Assembly: GCF_022458985.1 (NCBI RefSeq)
Contig: NC_061789.1
Coordinates: forward strand, 20,812,357-20,876,356
Direction of reading: 5' to 3'
Length of the DNA: 64,000 nt
Origin: Mugil cephalus
Taxonomy: Eukaryota > Chordata > Actinopteri > Mugiliformes > Mugilidae
Positions 1 through 23,164 of the stretch are shown one piece after another. Numbering within the stretch: the stretch's first letter is position 1; every line of letters begins with the position of its first letter. The translations under genes were made by a program, and so were the position numbers. The notes under the pieces were generated by a model. That model was not told the origin of the DNA. It searched no databases and saw only the letters and a program-made list of their open reading frames with translations.

Positions 1-72
1 AAAAAATAGTTGTTTAAATATAAAGTGCTAAAAATACTGTTGTGATGTTGCATAAACATTAGCCTAGAAATA

Positions 73-103
<31 letters not shown>

Positions 104-311
104 AATACTTTGTATGTATTAGTATCAGTCATATATTTACTTGAAGCACTTTGAGTGTTTCATTTTTTTTATTTTTAGATGGTCAGCCCTTTAAGCTTGT
201 GTTCATGTCAAAACAGTTCACATGAGCCAGTTTTCACATATTTTGATCTTCTAACCAAACGTTTGTGCAGTGTATATGATGGTGAAAATTGCTGTGCTAA
301 TGTATTTTCAG
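1..311 (+). other. Intronic DNA of the GoLoco gene, with an AT dinucleotide run
   Basis: This stretch lies upstream of the first exon I can recognise. It holds a short (AT)n run near 70-90 followed by a T-run. No coding exon is convincing; the open frame starting at 179 runs through intron into the exon at 312 and has no family resemblance before it. Earlier exons of the gene lie to the left of the window. Confidence 0.6.
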
Positions 312-1037
312 GGTTCAAGAATGGAGGACCAAAGGTGTTCGCTACCTCCAACCCCTTCACGGTCAACCTCCTTAAGTCCCAGCTCAGACACAGAACGACC
401 AAAGAGTAAAGATAAAACATCAGAAAAACAGGCATGTTAAGTTATTTTTCTCCAGGTTAAAATCAAATAACAAATCCTCATTTGAATCACTGAAAATTTA
501 TAGACGGCCCAATAATGTAAGAATGTCATTTATATTGGTAATTATAATGAACTAAATAGGTACTTTTTCTGATCTAGGTCGTGACTGCGAGTGAACAGGA
601 AGATTTTTTTAACTTAATGAGTCATTCACAGCGTGGCCGCATGGATGAACAACGATGCGTCTTAAGTGTTACTCCCCAGTCAACACCCAAACATCAGCTC
701 AGTCAGAACACACAGCCTCAAGGTAAGAACGCAAGCAGAATGTATGCCTCCTGATTTTTACATTGAAGGTTTGCTCCTGCATGTAGAAATATTAAAATAA
801 ATAAATAAATAAAAATGTATATTTAAAGCTAATATTTTATTTTTACCCAACCCACGGCCAGATTCTGAAAATTTCTTCAGTTTGCTGGCCAACTCACAGG
901 GCCGACGCATTGACGACCAAAGAGTGACTCTTCCTTCATTACCAGGCATTCAGAATGGAGGGACCACATCATCGTCAACGTCAGCTGCTGCTGAGATGGA
1001 TGCAAGATACTTGTGTTACATGGTTTCCAAAGTCCAG
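312..1037 (+). repeat. Exon trio C-A-B, copy 1, in the GoLoco gene
   Basis: Three consecutive exons each supply one GoLoco core. Exon 312-431 begins GSRM(E)DQRCS, exon 578-722 carries [11 protein letters not shown] then RMDEQRC, and exon 862-1037 carries [19 protein letters not shown] then LPSLPGI. The same three types recur in the same order and phase at 1183-1939. Confidence 0.75.
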
Positions 1038-3681
1038 GTGAACGCATACATTCAGTTATACAGTCTATCCACTTAAAAAAATTTCTTATTTTGATCTTCA
1101 ATGTGCAGACTATGTTCCACAACAGTTCCAAATGATGATTTGAATCAATAGTACAACAATGAATCATGTTTTCCTCCCACAGGGCTCTAGGATGGATGAA
1201 CAGAGATGTTCTGCACCACAAATATCCCAGAATCTCGGTACCCCATCCCCCCAGAGGAAAGACCATCTCAATTCAGACACATCTCTCCGGAGGTCTGCCT
1301 CCTTAAACCGTAGTAAAACTGATGACCACCGGCAGGTCAGATGTCATGCTGCACATTACTCAGCTTACAGTTTTACCAGTACTTTTCCCGTTCCGTAATC
1401 CTATATTTTTCAGTAAGCCATTAAAATGACGTTAGTGACGGGTAGGAAGGCTCAACCTCCACAGTTTTTCAAAAATAAAAAACTGTGGTTGTTTTATTCT
1501 GTCTCAAGTTGTTTGTTACTTCTCAATTCTTTTATTTCTTCAAACATTTTCAGGAGACGTCTGAAGCGGAGCAGGAGCAGTTCCTTCAAATGATCAGTCA
1601 TGCACAAAGTGGCCGTATGGACGAGCAGCGTTGCTCTTTACAACCCAGCAGAAGCACATCTGCGACCCCCACACACAATGGAAGTGCTTTAAATAATGTA
1701 CCCACAGGTCAGAAAGACACAGAAGGCACAGTGTTAAATATGCTTTCCGTCTTCGAGATGTCAAAAATAGCTGTTGATTCTCTGTAACAGGTGCAGAAGC
1801 TAATGCGTTCTTCAACACGATTGCCTCCAGTCAAGGAGGACGGCTCGATGATCAGCGCTTTACACTTCCTACGTTGCCGGGGATAGGTGGAAATTCTGAG
1901 GGGAAAAAAAATGCTCGAAGTACAATGGCTAAAATCCCAGTATGTAACAGAGCAACATATCTAAATTGTTGGTGGTGTGAACCTAAACAGTTAATACAGT
2001 TATTTTTTCATAGTTATTTTTACGTTATTGGCTGAACAGCATGGAGGGCACAATATCTGAAATGTTGACATTAGCATAATTGATTAGTAAACAGCTGATT
2101 ATGTTTCCATAAATCTCTGGTCTGGTAATGAAATACTACTACTACTTTTGTTTTCCTTTCTTCTGCAAGGCCTCTCCACCACACATCATGGTGCCTGAGC
2201 GTACACCACAAACAACAAAGAAGACCTCTTCTAGCCCTACATCTCAACCCCAAAGAGCTTATGCAGAATCTGGCTCTGTCGGGACCATACCTAAATCTGC
2301 TTCATTTACCCCAGAGACAGAGAATCAGAAGAAGCTAAATTCCTCAGCTCAGGTAAATTCATTATTATTATCTAACTCGCACAAGACCAGCTTTTAAAGA
2401 TATAAATCATCCCGTATAGTACATAAAGCAGACATTGCCAATGCTGTCTGCAATTGTTTTTGTGACCTTTTAGCCCTCATGAGTTCCAAATCAAAACACG
2501 TTCACAACAAGTCAGCATAAGTTCACCCAAAGTTCATCTGAAGTGTAACACTGAATTGAACTTTCTAGGTGCAAACTGCTGACATTTCCTGTTCTGTATT
2601 TTAAGCACGCCACCCTGCTAATGCTTTTCCCTAACCATCTCACTTTCTTTTTCTTGTGCAAAAACAAGTTAGTACTTTCTCACTGGGTCCATGTGCACAA
2701 GCACAGAACCGACACGCAGCATGGACTATAAAATATGCCGTCGCCACACATTCGGTGTAACATGCTCTCACTGTTTTACTCTGTGTGTATGTCTCCTTTT
2801 GCCGTGGAATATTTGCAAATAACAACAAAAGTGATCATTGAGTCTAAATTATTACAAACTTCTCAACCACCCACATTTGTTGAATTTTTCATAATTTCAT
2901 TTCAACAACATATGCTATAATGGGAAATGAATCCTCTCTTATGACCCTGAGTGGTTGTCTTGTCTTGTCTTTCTTTAGTTTGAAGAAGTGTGAAAGTGTT
3001 GTCTTTCACGTGATCTGTAGTTGGTCACTAATGAGTGATCACTGAACAGGAGTCCCCGACACACCATGTGAAACTAATGACGTGTTGTTCTTTCATAGGT
3101 GACAGTGAGGGTGTCAATGAGCTTCACACCACCGCAGGTAAGCTGTGCCACAATGGTTGTCAATTTTGAGCTAAGTCATTGTCATAAAAGAATGGTTATT
3201 TTTTCTGTCAAAGGGACAAACGGAAGCCAACCAGCCAGTTACATTCCCTGAGGTCTACTTAACACTTGGAGCCCCAGGAGATAATCTTGTGATTCCTCTG
3301 AGTCCAGTCCCTGGCAGACCCCTGTCCCTTGACTTAAACCTGGTCCCAAAGGAAGATGTCAATTCTAGACACTGCTCTCCAACCTATGTAAGTCCCACGA
3401 AAGCCCACTCAAAGCCATCATCTCCCAATCAGCGTGCAATCAGTAAAGCACATCCTGTAACTGCATGCTCACAGGAAGAGGGGAAGATTGTGACCAGCCC
3501 CATCAGTCCAGATGAAGACTGCTTCTCCCTTATTGAAAAGATTCACACAGCCCAGCTGCAGAAAGGAATGGCTCACGGAGGACAAAAAATTAAAGAGGAT
3601 CTTGATAAGGGGAAGGATAAGGCAGAGAGAGGGAAGGGAGCTGGAAAGAAGGATAAGAAGAACAATGGCAATAAACAATAG
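312..3681 (+). CDS. Multi-GoLoco protein, PCP2/GPSM-like (3' part of gene, 5' end outside window)
   Basis: Exons read: 312-431, 578-722, 862-1037, 1183-1335, 1554-1707, 1791-1939, 2170-2352, 3099-3137 and 3214-3681 (stop TAG). All phases agree. GoLoco motifs bind GDP-loaded G-alpha(i/o) subunits and block nucleotide release; the family is cytosolic or cortical. Motif cores seen are RMEDQRC (312 exon), RMDEQRC (578), [15 protein letters not shown] (862), RMDEQRC (1183), RMDEQRC (1554) and [15 protein letters not shown] (1791). The alternation of an RMDEQRC core with an R(I/L)DDQR core followed by LPGI resembles the two-motif protein PCP2 more than the four-motif tail of GPSM1/2. The terminal exon carries a proline/serine-rich stretch, a degenerate GoLoco-like helix ([16 protein letters not shown]) and a lysine-rich end ([15 protein letters not shown]). 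No TPR repeats are seen, but the N-terminus is outside the window. Additional small exons between 2352 and 3099 cannot be excluded. Confidence 0.8.
431..440 (+). other. Probable GC-AG splice donor
   Basis: The exon ending at 431 reads ...AAACAG followed by GCATGTTAAG. The next exon (578) continues in frame only if splicing occurs here, giving SEKQ then [11 protein letters not shown]. This is the GC form of a splice donor, a known minor class. Confidence 0.6.
1183..1939 (+). repeat. Exon trio C-A-B, copy 2, in the GoLoco gene
   Basis: Exon 1183-1335 begins [10 protein letters not shown], exon 1554-1707 carries [20 protein letters not shown], and exon 1791-1939 carries [18 protein letters not shown] then LPTLPGIGG. 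Order, junction phases (0, then 1, then 0) and motif types match the trio at 312-1037, which points to tandem duplication of a three-exon unit. Confidence 0.75.
2353..3098 (+). other. Long intron of the GoLoco gene
   Basis: The donor is CAG/GTAAAT at 2353 and the acceptor TTTCATAG at 3098. No motif-bearing exon is seen inside, and no repeat is obvious. Confidence 0.6.
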
Positions 3682-4032
3682 GCATGGATGCCACAAATAA
3701 TGACAAGTAGCTGCCTTGGAGAGTAAGTGATTGAACATTTTAAAGATAAAATTGTATTTGTAGATTTTAACACTAGTGAAATGCTTCTGCTAGAGTAGAA
3801 ACTTTATTCTGTTCTTATTGGGTTATTTGTTGAGGTGTAATTCTTCTCCCTTGCTAATCAAATGTTCTGTTACAGTATATGCATTGTCTTTCGTTTTTCA
3901 AGCACAGCAGTGTACACAAGAACTCATAGTTTTTTGTTTTTTCAAAAAGCAAATGCAGTGTATACGGATAAAGACTGCTTTATCTTTCGGCAAACTGTGA
4001 AACTATGGCAAAATGCACACTATGGAAATAAC

Positions 4033-4038
4033 AATAAA
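4033..4038 (+). terminator. Candidate polyadenylation signal of the GoLoco gene
   Basis: AATAAA lies about 350 bp after the stop codon at 3681. The opposing MYH gene's own signal (reverse strand, 4313-4318) is about 280 bp further on, so the two genes end tail to tail without obvious transcript overlap. Confidence 0.55.
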
Positions 4039-4312
4039 GACATAAATGCCAAACCTAAACCCATACTCCTTTTTGATCTTTACTATCTGAACCACCATAT
4101 AGCAGATAATGGCAGTGGTAACATTTGATCATGACTAAAATCACAGTAAGATGAGCGATGTTTACTGTATACTGATACAGTACATTGTAATACAGTTGTA
4201 ATACAGTTAAATGTAGTCTTTTATCTGAGCCAACTTATTTATATAGGGTCAAACCTAAAAATAAAGAAAAAAAAAACAAATGACAACAAAAACACTGAAG
4301 AAATGTTTAACA

Positions 4313-4318
4313 TTTATT
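4313..4318 (-). terminator. Candidate polyadenylation signal of MYH gene A
   Basis: TTTATT on the plus strand (AATAAA on the minus strand) lies about 60 bp past the MYH-A stop codon. Equivalent signals follow MYH-B (30531-30536) and MYH-C (43578-43583) at similar distances. Confidence 0.7.
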
Positions 4319-4377
4319 GCATTTATAGAGGAACATTCTCAAATTCTTGATGAGCTCTTTAATGCCTCAGATGAATC

Positions 4378-14765
<10,388 letters not shown>

Positions 14766-14900
14766 GATGGCACTTTAGTAGGCTGAAAATGAGAGGTCAT
14801 GCAGAATATTGTTGAAATAAATATGGCCATGCTTTTAGTAAGCTTATCAGGTGAGATGTGTTTTGAAATTATGGATTTGCGTCCTAGAATTATATTTACC

Positions 14901-14936
14901 TCTTTTGGTCCCAACACAAGATGAAATACAGTCAGA
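14901..14936 (-). other. Probable second 5' UTR exon of MYH gene A
   Basis: A short segment bounded on the minus strand by an ACAG acceptor and a GAG/GTAAAT donor lies between the TATA-proximal exon and the ATG exon. A two-exon non-coding leader is usual for sarcomeric MYH genes. Boundaries are approximate. Confidence 0.4.
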
Positions 14937-15183
14937 CCTGTTACTGTGATCCTATTGTAAACACAAGTTTAATTGTAGCTATTTCTATTAATTCAATTAA
15001 TAGATTATAACAGAAAAATCTTGAATCACATTGGTTTTTAGAATTCCCTCTGAAACATGAATATACTAAAAATGAATGCAGATGTAAATAGGTAAATAAA
15101 TATTTGAAGTTAATAAATTATGAATTATAATATATACATCTTTCAAAAATAATTAAATAACTAACAGAAGTTAGTGTACTCAC

Positions 15184-15206
15184 CTGAGTTGGAAGCTTCC
15201 CAGTTG
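15184..15206 (-). other. First non-coding exon of MYH gene A
   Basis: It begins about 30 bp downstream of the TATA box and ends at a consensus donor (CTCAG/GTGAGT, 15183). The equivalent exons of genes B and C end at 41399 and 54811. Confidence 0.6.
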
Positions 15207-15228
15207 CTGTCTGAGACATAAGCAGCCT

Positions 15229-15287
15229 CTTTTATAGAGGGAGGACTCTGTTCTCAGTAGGTGTGGGCCCTGCTCAGTTTGGTCATG
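15229..15287 (-). promoter_or_regulatory. MYH-A core promoter: TATA box plus conserved upstream element
   Basis: TATAAAA (15230-15236, minus strand) is followed 37 bp further upstream by CATGACCAAACTGAG (15273-15287). Gene B has the identical 15-mer 36 bp from its TATA box and gene C has CTTGACCAAATAGAG at 36 bp. The constant spacing across three paralogues supports a real promoter element. The CCAAA(C/T) half resembles one arm of a CArG box, but the factor is not identified. Confidence 0.75.
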
Positions 15288-15539
15288 TATTCTTGTTATG
15301 TTGCCTCTAATCCTGTGACATTGACATTTACAATGATTATATTGCCTTGCAAGCACATTGTATGGAAGGTAATATTTTCCTTATGCCAAACCTTAATAGT
15401 CTGACGTCATAGTTTTAACAGTATTGATTAATTGCAACTTATTTTGATATTCCTTCATAAGCATTTTCAAGCTGCACATCTGTTTAATTGTTTTTTTCAA
15501 TTATTTGTTTTAAAAAATTATAGTTATTTTTAGTTTTAG

Positions 15540-15630
15540 TTTTGGAGAAGCGCCCAAATGTCACTGGTGTACAGTTGCAGTTGACACATGGGAGATTTAG
15601 TACTCCATTAAAACAGGGTCAACTGTTCCA
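15540..15630. repeat. Partial copy of the MYH upstream block
   Basis: This resembles the block at 42075-42165, sharing TTAGTTTTGGA, GCCC..CAAATGT and TACAGTTGCAG in order. It lies about 330 bp upstream of the MYH-A promoter. Confidence 0.5.
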
Positions 15631-15923
15631 TTAAACCTGGTGAAATATATTCTATTCTTGTCCACAGATATAAAAAGAATTTTAGTATCACAAAGACATA
15701 ATACAATACATGATATGATGATAAGTTAGTATACAATAATCTTTTACTCAGTGTCATGAAATGTCAAGTGAAAATGTGATTTATTCTTGATAGATTAAGT
15801 GTAAATCTTTTCCAAACCCTATTGATATATAACTCTCTTCCAAATATGTAACTCTGTATAAATTGAAATAAAATGGAGAATGTATCTGAAGACAAAATCA
15901 TCCAAACTTTATCTACAATGGTG

Positions 15924-15996
15924 TAGAATAGAATAGAATAGAATAGAATAGAATAGAATAGAATAGAATAGAATAGAATAGAATAGAATAGAATAG
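15924..15996 (+). repeat. Pentanucleotide microsatellite (GAATA)n
   Basis: About 14 uninterrupted units of GAATA lie in MYH-A upstream DNA. The minus-strand open frame across it is an artefact of the repeat. Confidence 0.95.
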
Positions 15997-16265
15997 GCCA
16001 CTTGTTTATTTATTTGCCACTGATGGAAAGAACCCAAAGGCTCTATCAACTTTATGTAATGAGATACAACCCCATTAAAATACACTTTCACAACAATGTA
16101 GTAACAGCAGCAGATCTTTATTATTAAATACAAATTTCTTTGTTTTTTTTTTCGCTTATATACTATTTCAGTGACATACATGTCTGTCACCTTCTTGTTT
16201 AAATAATTATTACAATTTTAACAAAGTTCTTCACTATAAATAATATTAATCTTACTGGAACATGT

Positions 16266-16490
16266 CATGGCACAGGCGGCGGTTGTGGAGAAGCATGTGA
16301 ATGTCACTTGTATAGAGTTGCAGGACAGACACACATTTCAGATGTCTGAAATAAAACGGAGGCTGAGCACCATTCCATAAAAGCTGAGGAGGGATTACAT
16401 ATCATCCTGTAATGGACTGGATGAGCTGTTGCCATCTAGGCTGGGATAAGACCCAAAATAAGACCAGTGCCAATAAACAAGATGTAAGAG
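16266..16490. repeat. MYH upstream block, copy in front of gene A
   Basis: It shares ordered short matches with blocks near 42.1 kb and 55.5 kb: TGGAGAAGC, AGTTGCAGGACA, CCATAAA near the middle, and GACCCAAAATAAG at the far end. It sits about 1.1 kb upstream of the MYH-A TATA box. No open frame is conserved across the copies. Confidence 0.6.
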
Positions 16491-16911
16491 ATGCCAGAAC
16501 GGTAATAGCACCATGAATGAAAACTGTCTTCAAGAGTAGTGGAAGTTAAAATGTGAATGTATAATGAACAAAGGATAGTAAATGTGTCTTTTATACTGTT
16601 TCACAATTACTTAAGTGTATCTGTATAATGTTTTAAAACTGTATTATGTGGAAAGATGATGGAAAGTCCATAGTTTTTTATAAGCCATTTGCATAACATT
16701 CTTCAAACATGGAGTTGACTTTGATGGATGTCACCCTTTTGACCTCAGTAGGTAGTGTTGCACACATGTTATTCAAGTGAGGTCAAAAATTCTATCAGCC
16801 AGAAAAACATGTCTCCAATCCGTTATTTAAGCAGGGTCAAAGAGTTGATGTTTCTTTAACAAACAAGCCTTGGGGAGCTTACATACATTACACATTATTT
16901 TTTGCATCTCA

Positions 16912-16944
16912 TGTTTGTTTGTTTGTTTGTTTGTTTGTTTGTTT
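16912..16944 (+). repeat. (GTTT)n microsatellite
   Basis: About eight perfect GTTT units. Confidence 0.9.
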
Positions 16945-17636
16945 AATGGCTTTATGCCACTATTTCTCAATGTGCAAATATAAATGTCTCTTTCCTTTAT
17001 CTTTCAGCTTTTTTCAAATTATTGATATCATTTGCATAGCTGAAAGTTTGTTGCCTGAACGTTAGTAGTAATGCATAAGAACTGAATCTTATTTAACTTA
17101 TTTTTCATTCAAATACTGCATATGTTAATTGTATAGTTAACCATATACTCAAAATGTAAACTTAAACATGCATTGCGCTGTAATGAAAGAGATAAGACGA
17201 AGCATTTATTTTTGAAGGTGAAGATGGGTACAAGCAGGAACAAATTGTCCTGGCCAATGTTCTCCTCTACTTCTTTGTATGGCCTTGAGTCTGTCGATGC
17301 TTATAGATGAGCCTCTGCCCTTAAAGTGAGATAAAACATGACAAACATGTCCATCGAGGAGGAGCCTGAGAAACTTGTGTTAGATTCTTGCACGAGTTGT
17401 TAGTAACGCTGTAAGAATTGCCAATAGTTTGGGATGAGCTCTATCCATATTTTTTGTTTTGATTTGATTTTCCTTGTTTCATGTTTAAAATAAACATATA
17501 GCACAGACATAGCAGAGGAAGACCCCCAAGGTGCTAAGTTTTTAAGGCTGAGATTTCAGGTGTAACTGACACCAACCTAACACAACAGTCTAAATGTGAT
17601 AAGAGAAACAAGGAACGCGAAAAAGAAAGTTTGAGG
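16945..17636. other. Non-coding intergenic DNA
   Basis: I see no gene, RNA or recognisable repeat here. Confidence 0.5.
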
Positions 17637-17702
<66 letters not shown>

Positions 17703-17738
17703 GAATGCTTATATATATATATATATATAAGCATTCTA
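17637..17738. repeat. Compound (AT)n(GT)n microsatellite ending in a 38-bp perfect palindrome
   Basis: An (AT)n run and about 22 GT units are followed at 17701-17738 by a perfect palindrome whose arms begin TAGAATGCTT and whose centre is (AT)n. It could extrude a cruciform. Open frames across it are artefacts. Confidence 0.9.
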
Positions 17739-18965
17739 ATGCTAATTAGCATGTTGGTGGGATTTAAAGCAGTCTTAACATTCCTTTACATTAACTTGTT
17801 CTTACTTTCTTTACACTTAAGGCATATAACGTCTGTAAGACATATGAACAGCTGCGTTGCTAGACAGGACCAAAGCTTGAGTTAGTCATATGATACCATG
17901 TATGCCAGCTTAAACAAGGGGAAGTGTCAAATTCCTCTGTGGTGCACTCCCTTGCAGTTTTCCATTGTGCACGACAATGGTGAGGACAACTTCTAAAAAT
18001 ATCTCATCACACAGATGTACAAGCAGTTAATGATCTTTGTTTCCATAAAGAGAATCTACCCATCACCCAACAACACCTGTGCACGTTGCGCTGCAAATGC
18101 ATTCAACTCCTGTTAATAAATCCCTCCTACCATTTTTTCATCTCTTTCCTTCACTTTATGATTATCATTTGTGGTGCTCATGCTGGCCAACAATTTTAAA
18201 AACAAAAAATAAAATAAAAAATCTGGCAAAGATGGTATAATGCAACAGAAGCTTGTCAATCTCTAGATTTATGTTTTTACATGTCTTTTGTCCAAATCAC
18301 ATGGCCTGAATGATCTTAATAATTTAAACCTTCAAAATCAGTCTTTTCAAATGGAGAGGAGCCTAAAATGATTCCACTTAAAGGTTTCTGTTTGGGTGCA
18401 CTGAATTTGGATTTGGATCCTTCAGATGTTTTCCCTTAATCAGAAAAGAAAAATAAGATTATAGAGGTTCAATGATAGTCTTCAACACATACAGCAGCAG
18501 AGAAGTTGTTACTGCTGGCCTACATGTCCACTTTCATTTCAAGCCAGTCAACACTGTATTTACTAATGGACTCTGCTGGCAACAAGTACTGGTCATAAAC
18601 TTGGAGTGCTATTAGGATTCCTATTAATTTATACTGACTGACACATCGCTGAACTCTCTGAGAAGGGAGCACTGTAGCCAAGAAGTAGCCGCAAAAGAGG
18701 GCTTGGATTCCTGCAATGGTTTTGGCTTACACTAAGCCAATTGTCATTCACAACTGTGTGTATCTCACTATTACAAGTGTCATTGACTCACTGTTAAGTA
18801 CTGTCATAATCTCAAACAATGGCATGTCAGGAGCTGCCATTCGGTGAGATATGACTGTTTCACTTCCTGTGTATGAATTAAATCACTGCGCTTGAGTATT
18901 CCTGATTTATTCTAACATAATATCTATGAATGAAATGAGTGTTAAGACAACTTTCTAGCAAAGAA
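17739..18965. other. Non-coding intergenic DNA
   Basis: There is no supportable gene between the palindrome and the MYH pseudogene, and no clear mobile element. Confidence 0.5.
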
Positions 18966-20634
<1,669 letters not shown>

Positions 20635-20740
20635 AAAAATAACAAGAGAGAAAGTAGCAGTATAGTATTGCAGTAACCTCTCGCAACATTGCACTGCCTC
20701 CTGACATCTAATTTTCTAGTGAGAACAGTTAAGAGTTTAA

Positions 20741-21024
20741 TCAACTCCGAATTAAAGTTAGCCTGTGCGGAGATCGTGCATGAGGTTTTAAAAAGCCCTC
20801 ACCAATGGAACACAGATAACATGATTCACCATGGCAACAGGTGAGAAAAAGGTTCCGAGCCGACACTGCGTCGGAGTCCGGGTAAAGCCTGCCTCGTACA
20901 TTCTTTCTGCGATTTGGCCATAGATGTCGGCATTTTTGAGCGTCAAGCAGCTGATATATGCTCTCCTCCGACCATATATCAAGAAGGCAGCGCTCTCTGT
21001 GCTCCATGTTGACCAACGTCTCAT
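20741..21024 (-). pseudogene. Myb/SANT-like DNA-binding domain fragment, frameshifted
   Basis: One minus-strand frame gives LLDIWSEESIYQLLDA, and a neighbouring frame continues LKNADIYGQIAERMYEAGF then TRTPTQCR. Together these follow the tryptophan-rich helix pattern of Myb/SANT-like domains found in PIF/Harbinger partner proteins and related fish gene families. The frame break between the halves makes this a relic. No transposase is seen beside it. Confidence 0.55.
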
Positions 21025-21043
21025 TCTTGGTATAAAATAGAAA

Positions 21044-21066
21044 CGAATGAATGAATGAATGAATGA
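21044..21066 (+). repeat. (GAAT)n microsatellite
   Basis: About five GAAT units. Confidence 0.8.
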
Positions 21067-21208
21067 AACGACCGATGACCGATCACAACATTTTTTGTAA
21101 CTTTTTTGTTCCTGGTATACCAGTCAGCGATCGATCGCACATTTTCTTTTTCTTTTTTTTTTTCTTATTGTTTTCTTGACGAAACTGACGCTTATATTAA
21201 GCGAATGG

Positions 21209-21273
21209 ATTATATTAAGTTCTTTTAACTTCACGGCCGCCAATACCGTGAAGTTGAACGAACTTAATATAAT
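21209..21273. repeat. Imperfect 28-bp inverted repeat (hairpin)
   Basis: Arms at 21209-21236 and 21246-21273 (ATTATATTAAGTTC... and ...GAACTTAATATAAT) are separated by 9 bp and differ at about two positions. This looks like the centre of a fold-back or MITE-like element. Confidence 0.7.
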
Positions 21274-21593
21274 TTAAACATTTAACATTGGGTTGGTTTG
21301 GAAATATTCTGAATTTACATAATGTAAAAAAGGACATTATTTCTGTTAATTAAATGCGGGACGCCCTATACGTGTCAGGCTTTTGTGTGTTGTATTGGTG
21401 GTTTCAAAGGTGGGTTTCAAAGGTTCCGTAAGATATTATTTACATTAAAAGGCCCTGAAAAGATCCTTGTGTGTCTGGTGAATTGTTACAAACAGAAGCC
21501 TGTTTAATCCAAAAAGGCCTCAGATGTTTCATTTGGTTCAGAAAAGGTTTGGATTGTATTCACAGGACAAACAAAGCGTACCAGGGTTCGTTA

Positions 21594-21680
21594 CGGACTC
21601 TGGTGCGGACCAAACAAGTGAACTGAGTCCCAGTTGCAGAGGTGGTCTCGGTTCACTTGTTTGGTCCGCACCAGAGTCCG
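21594..21680. repeat. Perfect 30-bp inverted repeat with 27-bp loop (fold-back element core)
   Basis: Arms at 21594-21623 (CGGACTCTGGTGCGGACC...) and 21651-21680 are exact reverse complements. This resembles miniature fold-back DNA transposon sequence. The family is not identified. Long open frames crossing it are palindrome artefacts. Confidence 0.75.
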
Positions 21681-22309
21681 CTGATTTGTATTCACACCTA
21701 CCCAAAAGGTCCGCACCACTGGAAAAGCACAAGTTCCACAACAGATAGCCGTGGCCCTCAAAAGACCAGTCTTGCTGTTGTGGTCCGAGATAGAAGGGAA
21801 AGTGTATTTTGTGGACTGTCCCGTGAGAAGACAGAGTTGAGGATGCGCAAGTGCAAGAATGAGCGCAAGGGAGATAGATACGCGGGATGGCATCAGAAGC
21901 TGAGCAGCGAGGCTGGAACGCCCGTGTGCACCCAGTAAAGGTCGGTTGTTGTGGATTAGTTGCAAAATCCACCATTGCTCTCCTGTACGAGTTGGGTATT
22001 CTCGGGAAAGAACAGAGGGTTGCTGTAAACAATAGGTCTCTGGCAGCGGAGCGAGTGAGTGGCTGTGGCTAAGGAGGAAACATGCTAGCTGGGGAGCACG
22101 CTAAAGGTAAGGCTAGCCGTGTACTGTTAATAGGTAGCAGTTGTAGTAGGAATAATCTAATCTGTCAGTTGGTTTGGTACACGGTGGCTTGGTGGCTGCA
22201 CTGAGGGGGGTGACTCTGGGACGCTGGAGCTCACTGTTACGCCTACTTGAGGTGTCATGGCCCTAACTTAACGAAACATCGGTGAAGGGAGGTACCCAAA
22301 ACACCAATG

Positions 22310-22745
22310 ATGTACCGCACACTGCCTGCTGTTGTTGGCTAGGCATGTTAGCCGGCGTTTTCTTGTGTGTTATTTCGGATCTTGGCAGAGGGGAGAGATG
22401 TTGATTGAAGTATAGTCGCATGTCCAATAATTCCTTACCTACTGCTGCTGGCTAGGTTATTTTAGCTGGTGTTTTCTAGTGTTTTACTTTCGTGGCTAGG
22501 CTAATTGGCTGGTGTCTGATAGTGTTTTATTTCTAATCCTGGCAGAAGGGAGAGGTGTTGGTTTAAGTGTAGTCGCATGTCCCACCACCTCTCATTACCT
22601 CCTGTTGTGGACTAGGCTATGTAGCTGGTGTCTGGTTGTATCTTATTTCTGATATTGGCAGAAGGGAGAGATGTTTGGTTTAAGTGTAGTCGCATGTCCC
22701 ATCATCTCTATTACCTACTGCTGCTGGCTAGGCTAGTTGGTAGCT
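22310..22745 (+). repeat. Diverged minisatellite, unit about 115 bp
   Basis: Three to four units share GGCAGA(A/G)GGGAGAG, GTATAGTCGCATGTCC or GTGTAGTCGCATGTCC, and CTGGCTAGGCTA. The marker GGCAGA starts near 22384, 22542 and 22656, so one interval is longer because of a partial internal duplication. No coding potential. Confidence 0.7.
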
Positions 22746-23164
22746 GACTGCTGGTCGGTTCTCCAGTTGGACTGGGCTTCTAAAGGATTTTTGGCACAAG
22801 AGATCATAACATCTCATCCTGTCTATTAATGAATATGGAGTGTGAGAGCGAAAACCTGTCAGGCAGTCATCTTTCTTAAAATTTCAATCTTTCAATCCAG
22901 ACAGGAAATTCTCTCATGGCCCCTCTGCCTCAGGTGACCACATATCAGTACTCCAAGCCCACTAAGAAAAAGGAAGATATCAAAAGTCTATAAAAATATA
23001 TGGTTTTGTCCCTGTAGCTGTTGACTGACAAAGGACTGCACATCCATATCATCTCCCAGCGGAGGTAGATACATATAACAGAAAATTCTTAGAATAGTCC
23101 GTAAGTGCTATCGCTACATCCAAAAAAGCGTTGAATAAGGTCAGCTGGACTTGTAGAATTTCAG

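Noticed and set aside
15909..16190. Minus-strand frame with repeated FYSILFYS
   Set aside because: It is produced by the GAATA pentanucleotide repeat.
17534..17885. Open frames of alternating Thr-His or Cys-Val
   Set aside because: These are translations of the (GT)n/(AT)n microsatellite on both strands.
21538..22032. Long minus-strand open frame (164 codons)
   Set aside because: It crosses the perfect 30-bp inverted repeat and shows no protein-family resemblance; overlapping frames on the other strand are equally long.
22310..22745. CRISPR-like array
   Set aside because: Repeats of about 115 bp without short uniform spacers in a vertebrate genome are a diverged minisatellite.
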